Assembly: GCA_022763425.1 (NCBI GenBank)
Contig: JALEGD010000001.1
Span: 1,147,323 to 1,211,322, forward strand
Direction of reading: 5' to 3'
Origin: Pelagibacteraceae bacterium
GTDB lineage: Bacteria; Pseudomonadota; Alphaproteobacteria; Pelagibacterales; Pelagibacteraceae
DNA: 64,000 nucleotides
Part shown: positions 22,795-33,340 of the stretch, piece by piece
Position numbering within the stretch: the stretch's first letter is position 1
How the letters are laid out: every line of letters starts with the position of its first letter
Notes under the pieces: model-generated
Seen by the model: the letters and a program-made list of their open reading frames with translations, nothing else
Told to the model about the DNA's origin: nothing
Database searches by the model: none
Position numbers and translations under genes: made by a program

Positions 22795-24588
22795 TTATAA
22801 GCTAAATTCGCTGTTTATAAATGTAGTTTTTAAACTGTCTAAGTTTATATTATCAAAAATTTTTATTATAGCCAAAATATCTCTAGTATAATTATTCTTA
22901 GTTTCATCTAAATCTGCAATAAATAATAAAGTTTTAAGTATCGCCTCGTCATTTAATTTTTTTTCGATAGAATTAAATATTTCATTCGGTATATAAATTT
23001 CTTTATTATATATTACATCAGACATTGATTTAGGTAGATCGATTTTTTGTACATCTAAAATGTTGATTAAAGCGATATCTTTGTTAGTTAATTTATAACT
23101 TTTTTCTTTAATTTTTTTATCAAAATCTTCGAGAAGATTTAAGATTTTCTTTTTATCTTTTTTAGTTAATTTTTTATCAAGTAATTTTTTTATTTCTGAA
23201 GAAAAAAAATAATTATTATTAAAGCTTTTATCTTTATTTTCTTCAGATATTTTGAAGTTTTTAATTTTTTCTACAATTTTTTGATCAATCAAATCAGGGT
23301 TTGTTGAATAAATCTTTTCTAGTTCTAAATAATAAACTGGTTCAGCAATTTTTTCTAAACCGTTAACTGTTAATTTATCTTTAAAATTATTTAAAATCTT
23401 TAATTTGATATCAGGTTTTTGAGCAAGTAACATTGCTTGATATAAAATTGCATGAGACTCAGGACGTCTCAAATTTTTTACTGCATCTTCAACTTGAAAT
23501 AACTGATTAAATGAAAAATTATATTTTTTATAAATATCTAAAATTTTTTTATAAGGATAAAGGTCTTCATTAACTGAACGTTCTAAAAAAATTACTAAAT
23601 CATTTAATTCTTTTTTTTTATCTGGGGATGTATCTTTCATTGCGTCATCTAAAAGTTTATTAGCTAAATTACTTTTAAAAAAATAATTTCTTAATTCTTT
23701 AGATTTTGAAAAGTTATTATATTTTAATTCAAGACTATCATTCGTCATAAGAGTAAGGTGTGTGTAGAAAACATTATCAAAATTTATATCACTCTTTTGA
23801 TCACTTATGCCTGTCAGAAAATTTACCTTTCCAACAAAAAAATTATCCAAAGAAGATGTTTCTCTCGTTAACTCAAGTTGAGACTGGGCTTGTTTAATCT
23901 TTTTATTATTTATTAAACAAAAAATTTTATATTTTTCTAAATCAATACTCTGGACATCAACAGTCATTAACTTGGTGTAACTACACGCTTTATCTATTTG
24001 GCCTAAAGATAAATAATGAGTAAACAAAAATTTTAATAATTTAGCATTTTTATTAATGATTTTGTTCTGATCAATAACCTGATCAATAAGTTTCATCTTT
24101 TGATTATTGATTAACCAATCGGCAATAAAGCTTAGATGTCCCTCTCCTTTATCTTCAAAAACATTTATATTTGATTTTGAAAATAATACTTTTTCTGAAA
24201 CAGCAACTAAACTGTTTTTTTCTTTATTTAATAATGTCTCGAAAACTCTGCTATATAAATTATTATCAACATCAGACCAAAAATTTAAGTTTATTTTCGT
24301 ATCCTCAGGTTCGTATAATCCAAAAATAAGTTCCTGATCATTTATTTCTTCAGATTGGCTAATTTCATTTACACTTAAATTTAATTTTTCTTTATCAAAA
24401 GTAGTTTGGGGTAAATCTTTATTTAAATTATTTTCTGAATTTTCGATTTTTTTATTTTGATTTTCCTTAATAGTTATTTCTTGTGACTGTTTCCATATAT
24501 CTTTAGGCTCACTCAAAACTAAAGATGATAAAGATACAAAAATAAATAAAATTAAAATTCTTTTACTTAACTTTAACAGCGATATCAT
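22795..24588 (-). CDS. exported protein of unknown function
   Basis: The 597-residue protein has a clear signal peptide (ILILFIFVSLSSLVLS). A polar Asn/Glu/Lys-rich stretch follows, then a long helical region without cysteine motifs or a domain that I recognise. The alternating helices (for example ILYQAMLLAQ, VYYLELEKIY) look like a repeat solenoid of TPR or similar type. It lies between accA and aroK, a slot in many relatives filled by a poorly characterised secreted protein. A 49-codon membrane ORF overlaps its start. Confidence 0.7.
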   Translation of the reverse strand: MISLLKLSKRILILFIFVSLSSLVLSEPKDIWKQSQEITIKENQNKKIENSENNLNKDLPQTTFDKEKLNLSVNEISQSEEINDQELIFGLYEPEDTKINLNFWSDVDNNLYSRVFETLLNKEKNSLVAVSEKVLFSKSNINVFEDKGEGHLSFIADWLINNQKMKLIDQVIDQNKIINKNAKLLKFLFTHYLSLGQIDKACSYTKLMTVDVQSIDLEKYKIFCLINNKKIKQAQSQLELTRETSSLDNFFVGKVNFLTGISDQKSDINFDNVFYTHLTLMTNDSLELKYNNFSKSKELRNYFFKSNLANKLLDDAMKDTSPDKKKELNDLVIFLERSVNEDLYPYKKILDIYKKYNFSFNQLFQVEDAVKNLRRPESHAILYQAMLLAQKPDIKLKILNNFKDKLTVNGLEKIAEPVYYLELEKIYSTNPDLIDQKIVEKIKNFKISEENKDKSFNNNYFFSSEIKKLLDKKLTKKDKKKILNLLEDFDKKIKEKSYKLTNKDIALINILDVQKIDLPKSMSDVIYNKEIYIPNEIFNSIEKKLNDEAILKTLLFIADLDETKNNYTRDILAIIKIFDNINLDSLKTTFINSEFSL

Positions 24589-24712
24589 TAGGTAAGGTTT
24601 TCTTACTTGCTTTTGTTTCTGGTGATATATCTAAATAATTAACTAAGTACATTGCCCCATAAACAATTACTACAATAGGAAGTATTTTTTTTAGTATAAA
24701 ATTTTTAATCAT
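24563..24712 (-). CDS. small single-pass membrane protein (49 aa), candidate
   Basis: An ATG ORF of 49 codons begins MIKNFILKKILPIVVIVYGAMY, a basic start followed by one membrane helix, and ends in a polar tail. Its last 26 bases overlap the start of the exported-protein gene in another frame, a layout that would couple their translation. It fills most of the otherwise empty 190 bases upstream of that gene. No family is recognised. Confidence 0.5.
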   Translation of the reverse strand: MIKNFILKKILPIVVIVYGAMYLVNYLDISPETKASKKTLPNDIAVKVK

Positions 24713-24778
24713 TAAGAATTAGTTTTATAAACATTTTAGTCAAAAATATGTTATTAAATTAATATTATTCAGCACACA

Positions 24779-25282
24779 ATGTTAAAAACAATAGTTTTAG
24801 TCGGAATGATGGGCTCTGGTAAAACCTCTATTGGTAAAGAGCTTGCAAAATCACTAAATATTAACTTTGTTGATAGTGATAAGGAAATTGAGCTTAAATG
24901 CAAAAAAACGATCCCTCAAATTTTTGAAACAAAAGGTGAAACATATTTTAGAAAAATTGAAGAAAAAATTTGTGTTAAACTTATAGATGGTAATCCAAAA
25001 GTTTTGTCACTTGGGGGTGGTGCTTTTTTAAATAGCGCTATAAGAAGAAAAATTAATAAACTAGGTCTTTCAATATGGATTAGTCCCAGTTTAGAAACTA
25101 TTTATGAAAGGCTTAGTAAATCAAAAAATAAAAGACCTTTGCTAAACTATAAGAATTTAAAAAGATCTATTAAAGAAATTTATGACAATAGAAAAGAACA
25201 ATATAATAAAGCCGATTATACAATTAGAACAAAGTCTGATAACAAAAAAAATATCGTAAAAAAAATTTTAGAAATATTATGA
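24779..25282 (+). CDS. aroK: shikimate kinase
   Basis: This 167-residue P-loop kinase has GMMGSGKT at residues 9-16 and the downstream shikimate-binding motifs FR..E (YFRKIEEKI) and LGGGAF. It phosphorylates shikimate on the path to chorismate. It overlaps aroB by four bases (ATGA), the standard aroK-aroB operon. Confidence 0.95.
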   Translation: MLKTIVLVGMMGSGKTSIGKELAKSLNINFVDSDKEIELKCKKTIPQIFETKGETYFRKIEEKICVKLIDGNPKVLSLGGGAFLNSAIRRKINKLGLSIWISPSLETIYERLSKSKNKRPLLNYKNLKRSIKEIYDNRKEQYNKADYTIRTKSDNKKNIVKKILEIL

Positions 25283-26391
25283 AAACACTAATTGTAAAAA
25301 CTTCTTCAAAAAAATACCCAATTTATATTGGTCAAAATATATTATCAAAATTTAGTTTTTTTAAAAAAAAACACCTTAAAAATACAAAAAATATTTTAAT
25401 AGTATCCTCAAAAAAAATTCCAAAAAAATATATGTTAAGTTTAAAGAAAAATACAAAAGGAATTAAATATTACACTATAATTTTGCCAGATGGTGAAGTT
25501 ATAAAACAGGATCAATTTTTAATCAAAATCACAAATTTATTATCTAAATGTAACTTTGGAAGAAATGACTGTGTTATCGCAGTGGGCGGAGGAGTGATTG
25601 GTGACCTTGCAGGTTTTGCATCAAGTATATTTAAAAGAGGGATTAATTTTGTTCAAGTTCCAACAACTCTTCTTTCTCAAGTAGACTCATCTGTTGGGGG
25701 TAAAACTGGAATAAATAATAATTTTGGAAAAAATCTTGTTGGAACTTTTTTTCAACCTAATTTTGTTTTAATTGATATTGATACTCTTAATACTCTTCCA
25801 AGAAGAGAGATGATTGCAGGTTTTGCTGAGGTTTTAAAATATTCACTAATTTTAGATAAAAAATTTTTTAATTGGTTAAATAAAAATGGAAAAAAAATTA
25901 TAAATAAAAAATCTAAAAATCTAATTACCGATGCTATTTACACTAGCTGCAAACATAAAGCTTATGTAGTAAAAAAAGACGAAAAAGAAAAAAATTTAAG
26001 AGCGATATTAAATTTTGGACATACGTTCGCACATGCAATCGAAACCGTGACTGGGTATTCTAAAAAGATAATTCATGGTGAAGCTGTACTTATTGGAATG
26101 GCTGTGGCTTCAAGATTATCAAATCAAATGGGATACTTAAAAAGGCACGAACTTGAAAGTATTTTATCTTTATATCAAAAATTAAAATTAAATTTCCAGT
26201 ATAAGAAATTTGTGAACTCGAAAAATATCAAGAAAGTTTTTCAAATTATGAATAACGATAAAAAATCTGATGGAAAAAAAATTAAAATAATTCTTTTAAA
26301 AAAAATTGGTTTATCTATAATTAAGGAAACAACATTGAAAAAAACATTTATTCCCTTAATTCAAAAAGATTTAAAAGATGGAATTTACTAA
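25279..26391 (+). CDS. aroB: 3-dehydroquinate synthase
   Basis: This 370-residue NAD- and metal-dependent enzyme makes 3-dehydroquinate from DAHP. The motifs GGGVIGDLAGFASS, VPTTLLSQVDSSVGGKTG and the metal-binding NFGHTFAHAIE and HGEAV are complete. It is coupled to aroK upstream and overlaps the CBS-domain gene downstream by 14 bases. Confidence 0.96.
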   Translation: MKTLIVKTSSKKYPIYIGQNILSKFSFFKKKHLKNTKNILIVSSKKIPKKYMLSLKKNTKGIKYYTIILPDGEVIKQDQFLIKITNLLSKCNFGRNDCVIAVGGGVIGDLAGFASSIFKRGINFVQVPTTLLSQVDSSVGGKTGINNNFGKNLVGTFFQPNFVLIDIDTLNTLPRREMIAGFAEVLKYSLILDKKFFNWLNKNGKKIINKKSKNLITDAIYTSCKHKAYVVKKDEKEKNLRAILNFGHTFAHAIETVTGYSKKIIHGEAVLIGMAVASRLSNQMGYLKRHELESILSLYQKLKLNFQYKKFVNSKNIKKVFQIMNNDKKSDGKKIKIILLKKIGLSIIKETTLKKTFIPLIQKDLKDGIY

Positions 26392-27643
26392 TTATTTACC
26401 CATTTTTTACATCGCTATACTCATCGTTATCTCGGGGATGTTTTCTGGTTCAGAAACATCAGTCACGTCGGTAAATAGAAGTAAGATTCATAAACTTGCG
26501 AATAAAGGTGATCGAAAAGCTAAAAAGCTCCTAAAACTAATAGATAATAAAAATGATCTTATTAGCTCTATTTTAGTTGGTAATAATATAGTGAATATCC
26601 TTGCATCAGTTTTAGCAACAGCAGTTTTAATTGAATACTTTGGTAGTGACGGAATTTTTTATTCTACTCTTGTAATGACTTGCTTAATTGTAATTTTTGC
26701 AGAAGTTTTACCTAAAAATATTGCTTTGATAAAAGCAGACCGATTTGCTTTATTTTTTTCAACTCCATTAACAATTTTTGTAAAAATATTTTATCCAATA
26801 AACTTGGTTTTAAAATTTCTAAATCACACAACATACAAAATATTTGGAATTGATCATAAAAATTCTACAAATTCTGTGACCGAAGATATACGTAATATGA
26901 TTGATATGCACGAAGATGAAGGAGACTTGCATAAAGATGAAAGTGAAATGATCAATGCAATTCTTGACTTAAAAGAAATTACGGTTGAAAAAATTATGAC
27001 TCACAGAAAAAATATATTTTCTCTAAATTTAAATGAAACAAAAAAAATATACTCAACTATTGCTGCCAGCTCGTTTAGTAGAATACCTGTTTGGAGAGAT
27101 GACCCAAATAATATTTTAGGCATTATTCACGCCAAAAATATTTTAAGTAATTTAGATGATGATGGTAAAATAAGCTTAGAAAAAGTTAAACAAGGTATTA
27201 TTAAACCGTGGTTTATACCCGAAACCACAAAAGTAAAAGATCAACTTAATGAGTTCATCAAAAGAAAAGAAAAGATTGCATTTGTGGTAGATGAGTATGG
27301 AGAGCTAATGGGGCTAATATCATTAGAGGATATAATCGAAGAAATTGTTGGAAACATCTTTGATGAAAAGGACTTCTCTACAATTGGGATAAGAAGAACA
27401 AATGAAAATCAATATAGAATAAGAGGAGATGTAAATATTAGAGACATTAATCGTGAGCTAGATTTAAATCTTCCAGAAAATGATGCTTCAACACTGGCTG
27501 GTTATATTATTTTTAAAACAGAAGCTTTGCCTGAAGTCGGCCAAACATTTAAATTCGATAACATTGTTTATGAAATTCTAAATAAAAATAAAAATCAAAT
27601 TACTCAAATCAAAATCATATTAGAAAAATCTACTAAACATTGA
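26378..27643 (+). CDS. CNNM/CorC-type protein with DUF21, paired CBS and CorC_HlyC domains
   Basis: The 421-residue membrane protein has a DUF21 domain with about four hydrophobic helices (residues 1-190) opening with the SGSETS motif. Two CBS domains follow at about 200-325 (including SRIPVWRDDPNNILGIIH), with a CorC_HlyC domain at the C terminus. The family is linked to magnesium and cobalt efflux; the older hemolysin label is not supported. The neighbourhood aroB-CorC-bolA is conserved in Alphaproteobacteria. Confidence 0.88.
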   Translation: MEFTNYLPIFYIAILIVISGMFSGSETSVTSVNRSKIHKLANKGDRKAKKLLKLIDNKNDLISSILVGNNIVNILASVLATAVLIEYFGSDGIFYSTLVMTCLIVIFAEVLPKNIALIKADRFALFFSTPLTIFVKIFYPINLVLKFLNHTTYKIFGIDHKNSTNSVTEDIRNMIDMHEDEGDLHKDESEMINAILDLKEITVEKIMTHRKNIFSLNLNETKKIYSTIAASSFSRIPVWRDDPNNILGIIHAKNILSNLDDDGKISLEKVKQGIIKPWFIPETTKVKDQLNEFIKRKEKIAFVVDEYGELMGLISLEDIIEEIVGNIFDEKDFSTIGIRRTNENQYRIRGDVNIRDINRELDLNLPENDASTLAGYIIFKTEALPEVGQTFKFDNIVYEILNKNKNQITQIKIILEKSTKH

Positions 27644-27893
27644 TAATTTCAATTTCTAAAGCATGGATAAAGCTCTTCATTTCTTCTGAAAGACATGAAT
27701 AGATCTTTTGATGTGATTTTACTTTTGGAAGTTCACTTAGTTGCTTATCTTTAATAATTAATTTGAAATGACTTATGCCATTATTTGGGGATTGTTGATG
27801 ATTTTGATGCAAATGAGAATTGTTAACAACCTCAACATCATTAATTCCTAAATTATTTAAAAGTTTTTTTTTAATTAATGTTTCGGCATTCAT
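27633..27893 (-). CDS. bolA: BolA family protein
   Basis: This 86-residue protein with the class II KH-like fold of BolA has the core HFKLIIKD and conserved SHQKIY block. BolA proteins act with monothiol glutaredoxins in iron-sulfur metabolism and redox signalling. It overlaps the CorC-like gene by 11 bases at the convergent ends and is divergent from the J-domain gene, with 25 bases between starts. Confidence 0.88.
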   Translation of the reverse strand: MNAETLIKKKLLNNLGINDVEVVNNSHLHQNHQQSPNNGISHFKLIIKDKQLSELPKVKSHQKIYSCLSEEMKSFIHALEIEIINV

Positions 27894-27918
27894 GATTATT
27901 TTATATTATATATCTTTT

Positions 27919-28569
27919 ATGAAAAAAAGTTGCGAAAAAATAAATTGTTTTGAACGTGGTTTTAAAGAAGTACTGATAAGAGATAAAAAAAATAAAGAAT
28001 ACAAAGTATTATGTCAGCATCATTTTGAACAATATACAAAAAACCAAGACCTAAATTGTAATTGGGATTCTTGTAAACAACTTGGTGAGTTCAAAGCTCC
28101 AACTAAAGGTGAAGGTGACTATCTATGGTTTTGCGAGGATCATATTAAAGAATATAATAAAAAATGGGATTTCTTTGAAGGTATGTCTCAAGCACAAATA
28201 GAAGACTTTGTGTTTAAAGATATAATTGGACATAGAAAAACACAAAAATTTGGATCAATGGATACTTTTTTTCATGAATTATGGAACAATGCTATAGAAG
28301 ATGAATTGTTAAATCTTTCAAAATTTAAAAATACCTTAAATCAAGAAAACCAAAAATATACCGACAAACAAATTGCAGCTTTAAAAAAAATGGATCTTAA
28401 ACCAAATATTACTTGGTTAGCAATAAAAGAGCAGTTCAAAAAACTTGTTAAAAAATATCACCCTGATATGAATGCGGGCGATAAAAAATACGAGGAAAAA
28501 CTAAAAGAAATTACAATCGCATATTCGTATTTAAAAACATCGCTAAGCGATAAACAAAAGGTAGCTTAA
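27919..28569 (+). CDS. J-domain co-chaperone with N-terminal zinc-finger-like region
   Basis: I start at 27919 (MKKSCEKINCFERGF). The longer frame from 27820 would run through the bolA start. The 216-residue protein has two cysteine clusters in its first 80 residues (CEKINC, LCQHH, CNWDSC, FCEDH). A C-terminal J domain carries the HPD motif (KKYHPDMNAG). J domains stimulate DnaK-type Hsp70. The family is conserved in front of cobS in Alphaproteobacteria and lies four bases from it here, so a joint role is likely but unproven. Confidence 0.88.
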   Translation: MKKSCEKINCFERGFKEVLIRDKKNKEYKVLCQHHFEQYTKNQDLNCNWDSCKQLGEFKAPTKGEGDYLWFCEDHIKEYNKKWDFFEGMSQAQIEDFVFKDIIGHRKTQKFGSMDTFFHELWNNAIEDELLNLSKFKNTLNQENQKYTDKQIAALKKMDLKPNITWLAIKEQFKKLVKKYHPDMNAGDKKYEEKLKEITIAYSYLKTSLSDKQKVA

Positions 28570-28572
28570 TTA

Positions 28573-29547
28573 ATGTTTGCTGAACAACCAGATTTAAAAA
28601 TTTCTGTAAAACAAACCTTTAACATAGATACGGATTTAGAAGTTCCAGCTTTTTCTGACAAAAATGATTATGTCCCAGAAATAGATAATAATTATATTTT
28701 TGATAAAGAAACTACTTTGGCAATTCTTGCAGGTTTTTCAAATAATAAAAGAGTAATGGTTCAAGGGTACCATGGTACAGGTAAATCAACACACATTGAG
28801 CAAGTTGCGGCAAGATTAAATTGGCCTTGTGTTAGAGTAAATTTAGACAGTCACGTAAGTCGTATCGACTTAATTGGTAAAGATGCAATCGTTATTAGAG
28901 ATGGAAAACAAATTACAGAATTTAAAGAAGGTATTTTACCTTGGTCACTACAAAATCCAGTGGCGCTAGTTTTTGATGAGTACGATGCTGGTAGACCAGA
29001 TGTAATGTTTGTTATTCAAAGGGTTTTAGAAACCGAGGGTAAGTTTACACTTTTAGATAAAAATAAAGTCATTAAGCCAAATAATTCTTTTAGATTGTTT
29101 GCAACAGCAAATACAATTGGGCTTGGAGATACAAGTGGACTTTATCACGGAACTCAACAAATAAATCAGGGCCAAATGGACAGATGGAATATTGTTACAA
29201 CTCTAAACTATCTTGATCCTAAAAAAGAAGAGGCGATTATTTTAGCAAAATGTGAGTATTTAAACTCTAATGACGGCAAACAAATTATAAAAAATATGGT
29301 GCAAGTTGCAAATCTTACTCGAAATGGATTTGCCAACGGAGATATATCAACTGTAATGAGTCCAAGAACAGTTTTAACATGGGCTGATAACTATAATATT
29401 TTTTCTGATTTAAGACATTCTTTCAAAGTTTCATTTTTAAATAAGTGTGATGAACTAGAAAGACCTATTATCTCAGAATATTATCAAAGATGCTTTGGCG
29501 AAGATATATCATCTAATGATGATAATAACACCAAACAAAATGGCTGA
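28573..29547 (+). CDS. cobS: CobS-type AAA+ ATPase
   Basis: The 324-residue MoxR-like AAA+ protein has Walker [10 protein letters not shown] at residues 65-73 and Walker [11 protein letters not shown] near 131-140. In cobalamin producers, CobS with CobT energises cobalt insertion by CobN. No cobN or other corrin gene is in the window. The stop overlaps the start of cobT by eight bases, so the two subunits are made together. Confidence 0.92.
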   Translation: MFAEQPDLKISVKQTFNIDTDLEVPAFSDKNDYVPEIDNNYIFDKETTLAILAGFSNNKRVMVQGYHGTGKSTHIEQVAARLNWPCVRVNLDSHVSRIDLIGKDAIVIRDGKQITEFKEGILPWSLQNPVALVFDEYDAGRPDVMFVIQRVLETEGKFTLLDKNKVIKPNNSFRLFATANTIGLGDTSGLYHGTQQINQGQMDRWNIVTTLNYLDPKKEEAIILAKCEYLNSNDGKQIIKNMVQVANLTRNGFANGDISTVMSPRTVLTWADNYNIFSDLRHSFKVSFLNKCDELERPIISEYYQRCFGEDISSNDDNNTKQNG

Positions 29548-31324
29548 TCATCCAAATTTAGAAAAATATAAAACTGCAATTCACTCTACGGCGAAAGCCA
29601 TTGCTCGAAATGATTTAAGAGAAAGAAAAGAAAAATTTGATAAAATACCTAAGCCAAAAATTCTATCTCCAGAAAATAAAGAAGAAATTTTAGAAGCCAG
29701 AGTTACTTCTGATAGTGAGGCTTTAAAAATTAAATATAGTGATGAAAATCTATTAAATAAAAACCTTCCTTCAGGAACAATTAGTAAAACAATTTATAAT
29801 ATTGCTGAAAAAATTAGATATGAAAAAATTGGTTCAGATCAATTTAAAGGGATAAAAAATAATTTAAATGAATTTTACCAAAAAAAAATATCTGAAAGTA
29901 ACGTACATTCACAAAATTTTATTGCTGATGCGTTTGAAGCATATTTAAGAAATAAAGTGATGAACTTTAAAGTACCTGAAAATAAAAAAGAAGATTTCAA
30001 AAGATGGAATGATATTTTTGATAATAAAGTTGCAAATAAAATATCTTCTTTAACAAAAAGTTTAAATGATCAAGAAACATATGGTAAAAAAATCCAATCA
30101 ATTATTGATGATTTAGAAATTCAAGATCAGAATCAAAATCCACAAAATGCCCAAAATGATGAAGAAAATGATCAAAATAATAATGATCAAGACAATGAAA
30201 AACAACAGTTACAGGAGCAAGAAAATCAACAGTCTCAAAATCCAGAATTTGATATGGAAAATTTGGTTCCAGAAATTGATTTTGATCCAAGCTTAAATGA
30301 TCAAGAGATTGCTCTAGAGGATAGTGATGACGAAGATACTCAAACTACTAGATCTCAAAAACAAGTGTCCAATGATAATAAAAAATATAAAATTTTTACA
30401 AATCAATATGATAAAATTTTAGAAGCAAATGAATTAATAACTGAGGAGGAAATATTTAAATTACGAAATAATTTAGATGTACAGTTATCTTCATTGCAAT
30501 CATTTATTTCGAGACTAGCAAATAAATTACAGCGGAAACTTTTGGCTAAACAGAATAGATCTTGGAATTTTGATCTTGAAGAAGGATTACTAGATGCATC
30601 AAAACTTCCAAGAATAATCATGGATCCATTTAATTCTCTTTCTTATAAAAAAGAAAAAGATATAGATTTTAAAGACACAGTTGTAACTTTATTAATTGAT
30701 AATTCAGGATCAATGAGAGGAAGGCCAATTACAATTGCAGCGATCTGTGCAGATATTTTATCTCGTACACTAGAAAGATGTTCAGTTAAAGTTGAGATAT
30801 TAGGTTTTACGACAATGAACTGGAAAGGTGGAAAAAGTAGAGAATTATGGATGAAGCATAAAAAAGAGAGTCCTGGACGTCTTAATGATCTATGTCATAT
30901 TATTTATAAATCTGCTGACACACCGTGGAGAAGATCAAAAAATAATTTAGGTTTAATGCTTAAAGAAGGAATACTTAAAGAAAACATAGATGGAGAGGCA
31001 ATTCTTTGGGCTTACAACCGTCTAAAAAAAAGGAAAGAAGAAAGAAAAATTATAATGGTAATTTCAGATGGAGCTCCAGTCGATGACTCAACCTTATCAG
31101 TAAATTCACCTAATTATTTAGAGCAACACTTAAAGAGAGTTGTGCAATGGATTGAAAAAAACTCTGATATTGAAATTAATGCGATTGGCATTGGTCATGA
31201 TGTAACTAACTATTACGAAAAAGCTATCAAGATTGCAGATGTTCAAGAACTAGGTGATGCAATGGTAGATCAGCTTGTTGATTTGTTTATCAACTCACCT
31301 ATTAGAAAAAGAACCCTGAACTAA
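29540..31324 (+). CDS. cobT: CobT-type VWA-domain partner of CobS
   Basis: I chose [11 protein letters not shown] at 29540, which fits the CobT N terminus and gives an eight-base overlap with cobS; an upstream ATG at 29495 lies inside cobS. The 594-residue protein has an acidic Gln/Asn/Asp-rich middle (about 185-260). A C-terminal VWA domain has the MIDAS motif DNSGSM starting at residue 387. Metal-dependent docking of this domain to the client is known for the family. In an organism without corrin synthesis the client must be something else. Confidence 0.93.
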   Translation: MADHPNLEKYKTAIHSTAKAIARNDLRERKEKFDKIPKPKILSPENKEEILEARVTSDSEALKIKYSDENLLNKNLPSGTISKTIYNIAEKIRYEKIGSDQFKGIKNNLNEFYQKKISESNVHSQNFIADAFEAYLRNKVMNFKVPENKKEDFKRWNDIFDNKVANKISSLTKSLNDQETYGKKIQSIIDDLEIQDQNQNPQNAQNDEENDQNNNDQDNEKQQLQEQENQQSQNPEFDMENLVPEIDFDPSLNDQEIALEDSDDEDTQTTRSQKQVSNDNKKYKIFTNQYDKILEANELITEEEIFKLRNNLDVQLSSLQSFISRLANKLQRKLLAKQNRSWNFDLEEGLLDASKLPRIIMDPFNSLSYKKEKDIDFKDTVVTLLIDNSGSMRGRPITIAAICADILSRTLERCSVKVEILGFTTMNWKGGKSRELWMKHKKESPGRLNDLCHIIYKSADTPWRRSKNNLGLMLKEGILKENIDGEAILWAYNRLKKRKEERKIIMVISDGAPVDDSTLSVNSPNYLEQHLKRVVQWIEKNSDIEINAIGIGHDVTNYYEKAIKIADVQELGDAMVDQLVDLFINSPIRKRTLN

Positions 31325-31870
31325 ATCAAAATTTTTAAGTATCAACCTAAAAGGTACCAACATTAACATTGCGATTATTATTTTTACAATGAAATCTCCT
31401 AGTGCTAAAGTTACCCAAGGAACATCGGTCCCATAAAAAGCTATTGAAAAAAATAAAATAGTGTCGATTGCTGATGAAATAATTGAAGATAAAAAAGGAG
31501 GTACGAACCAGTATTTGTTATCCCTAAGTTTGTTAAAAATATTTGCATCTAATAATTGCGCAATTAAAAAAGCTGTACCTGACCCGATGACAATTCTCAA
31601 AGATATTAAATTAAAATCACTTATTGAAAAAAATAAAGAAATTAATACACCCCAAATAAATCCAATATGAATTACTTTTCTTGTAAAATTAATTCCATGA
31701 ATTCTATTAGCTAAATCGGTTACTAAAAAGGCAACAGGGTATGTAAATGCACCCCAAGTTAATAAATTATGAAGATTAAAAAAATTTAAAGGAAATTGGA
31801 CTAAATAATTAGATGCTAAAACAATGAGCATCATTGCTAATATATATGGGATTATTTTTTTATAACTCAA
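31295..31870 (-). CDS. VUT family membrane transporter (queuosine precursor transporter type)
   Basis: The 191-residue protein has six hydrophobic segments and the family block [21 protein letters not shown] near residues 36-56. YhhQ/VUT proteins import queuosine precursors such as preQ0. The alphaproteobacterial branch is less well characterised. The gene overlaps the end of cobT by 30 bases on the opposite strand and abuts rpmB. Confidence 0.8.
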   Translation of the reverse strand: MSYKKIIPYILAMMLIVLASNYLVQFPLNFFNLHNLLTWGAFTYPVAFLVTDLANRIHGINFTRKVIHIGFIWGVLISLFFSISDFNLISLRIVIGSGTAFLIAQLLDANIFNKLRDNKYWFVPPFLSSIISSAIDTILFFSIAFYGTDVPWVTLALGDFIVKIIIAMLMLVPFRLILKNFDLVQGSFSNR

Positions 31871-32160
31871 TTAGCTTTAACTTTTGTTTTAGTCATTAGA
31901 GCTTTTTTTATTTTTTTAATTCTAGGAGCTAGATTTTTATTTTTTGCTCTAATCAAAAACTGATCAAGACCGCCTCTAAAATCAACAGCTTTCAATGCTC
32001 TTGTTGATATTTTAAGACTAACATTTTTTTTTAATAATTCACTTCTAAGTGAAACTTTTTTCAAATTAGGAAAAAACTTTCTTTTAGTCTTATTATTTGC
32101 GTGAGACACCTTGTGTCCACTCATTGGTCTTTTTCCAGTTAATTCACAAATATTTGCCAT
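31867..32160 (-). CDS. rpmB: 50S ribosomal protein L28
   Basis: This basic 97-residue protein starts MANICELTGKRPMSGHKVSH with the following NNKTKRKFFPNL, which is L28 without doubt. It overlaps the VUT transporter gene by four bases. Alphaproteobacterial L28 has this longer C-terminal form. Confidence 0.96.
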   Translation of the reverse strand: MANICELTGKRPMSGHKVSHANNKTKRKFFPNLKKVSLRSELLKKNVSLKISTRALKAVDFRGGLDQFLIRAKNKNLAPRIKKIKKALMTKTKVKAN

Positions 32161-32230
32161 AGGTGCACTGGATATATTTCCTTAAAATGTTTTGGTCAAG
32201 TTATTTTTGGACCCTCTCAAATATCACAAT

Positions 32231-32257
32231 TTGACAATTAGATATTAGGGGCATAAT
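32231..32257 (+). promoter_or_regulatory. candidate promoter of the TSUP gene
   Basis: TTGACA at 32231-32236 is a perfect -35 box. CATAAT at 32252-32257 is a fair -10, but the 15-base spacing is short; TAATTG at 17 bases is the alternative. The gene starts about 25 bases further on, and rpmB is divergent. Confidence 0.35.
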
Positions 32258-32281
32258 TGTAATATAAATTGCTTGTGACAA

Positions 32282-33340
32282 ATGTTTGATTTCTACTTGC
32301 CTATTACAGAGGTTACTATCAATATACCACTACTATTAATTATAAGTGCGGCAGTTGGTTTTTTAACAGGTCTACTTGGAATCGGTGGCGGTTTTTTAAT
32401 GACGCCTATACTTATCTTTCTTGGTATCCCGCCAATTTATGCTGTTGCAAATGGAGCAAATAATATCGTAGCGGCATCTGTTTCTGGTTCATTGGCTCAT
32501 TATTTTAAAAATCATATTGATATAAAAATGGGGTTACTAATTTTAACTGGTGGTTTAATTGGGTCAATCATTGGTGTTGAAATTTTTATTTTCTTTTTAA
32601 AAAAAGGAACAATTAACAATATTATTTCAATATCATATTTTGTTCTTCTCAGCAGTATAGGACTAATGATGTTTTATGAGAGTTTGAGTGAAATGAAAAG
32701 AATAAGAAATAAAAAATTTATTAAAAGAAAAATTCATCAACATTATTGGATTCATAATTTGCCTTTTAAAGTTAGAATTCATGCTTCAAAACTTTATATT
32801 AGTGCAATAGGACCAATTTTTTTTGGAATAATTATTGGTCTCGTATCTTCATTACTTGGTGTCGGGGGAGGTTTTTTATTAGTACCAATATTAATATATA
32901 TTATTGGAATGCCTGCTAAATTAGTTCCTGGTACTTCTTTATTCGCAATGATTTTTGTAATGGTAATTGTTACTTTGCTTCATGGCATTTCAAATAACAC
33001 AATTGATATTTATCTCGTAATAATTTTAGCGATAGGTTCTGTATTTGGAGCTCAATTAGGATCGGTTATCAGCAGTAAATTAGCTGGAGAAGAATTGAGG
33101 GGCCTAATGTCTATTTTAATTCTAACTTTTGGGTTTAAATTTGGTTATGATTTATTTTTTTCAAAAATTTTACCTTCAATAGATATTACTAATATAAGTC
33201 ATGCCGATTTTAGCAGATTTACTAACTTTGTAGTTATTTCATCACAAAATTATCCGATTATTTATGGAATAACGTCTGTAAGTGTTGCAATTTTAATTGG
33301 TATTCTGGTCGCTTATTCATTTAAAAAAATTATAAAATGA
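32282..33340 (+). CDS. TSUP family (TauE/SafE) membrane transporter
   Basis: The 352-residue protein has two repeats of about four helices. Each opens with a GLLGIGGGFLM / SLLGVGGGFLLVP motif (residues about 30 and 190), the mark of TSUP proteins. Members move sulfite, sulfonates, organic acids or related anions; the substrate here is not evident. The following DUF3429 gene overlaps by four bases. Confidence 0.88.
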   Translation: MFDFYLPITEVTINIPLLLIISAAVGFLTGLLGIGGGFLMTPILIFLGIPPIYAVANGANNIVAASVSGSLAHYFKNHIDIKMGLLILTGGLIGSIIGVEIFIFFLKKGTINNIISISYFVLLSSIGLMMFYESLSEMKRIRNKKFIKRKIHQHYWIHNLPFKVRIHASKLYISAIGPIFFGIIIGLVSSLLGVGGGFLLVPILIYIIGMPAKLVPGTSLFAMIFVMVIVTLLHGISNNTIDIYLVIILAIGSVFGAQLGSVISSKLAGEELRGLMSILILTFGFKFGYDLFFSKILPSIDITNISHADFSRFTNFVVISSQNYPIIYGITSVSVAILIGILVAYSFKKIIK

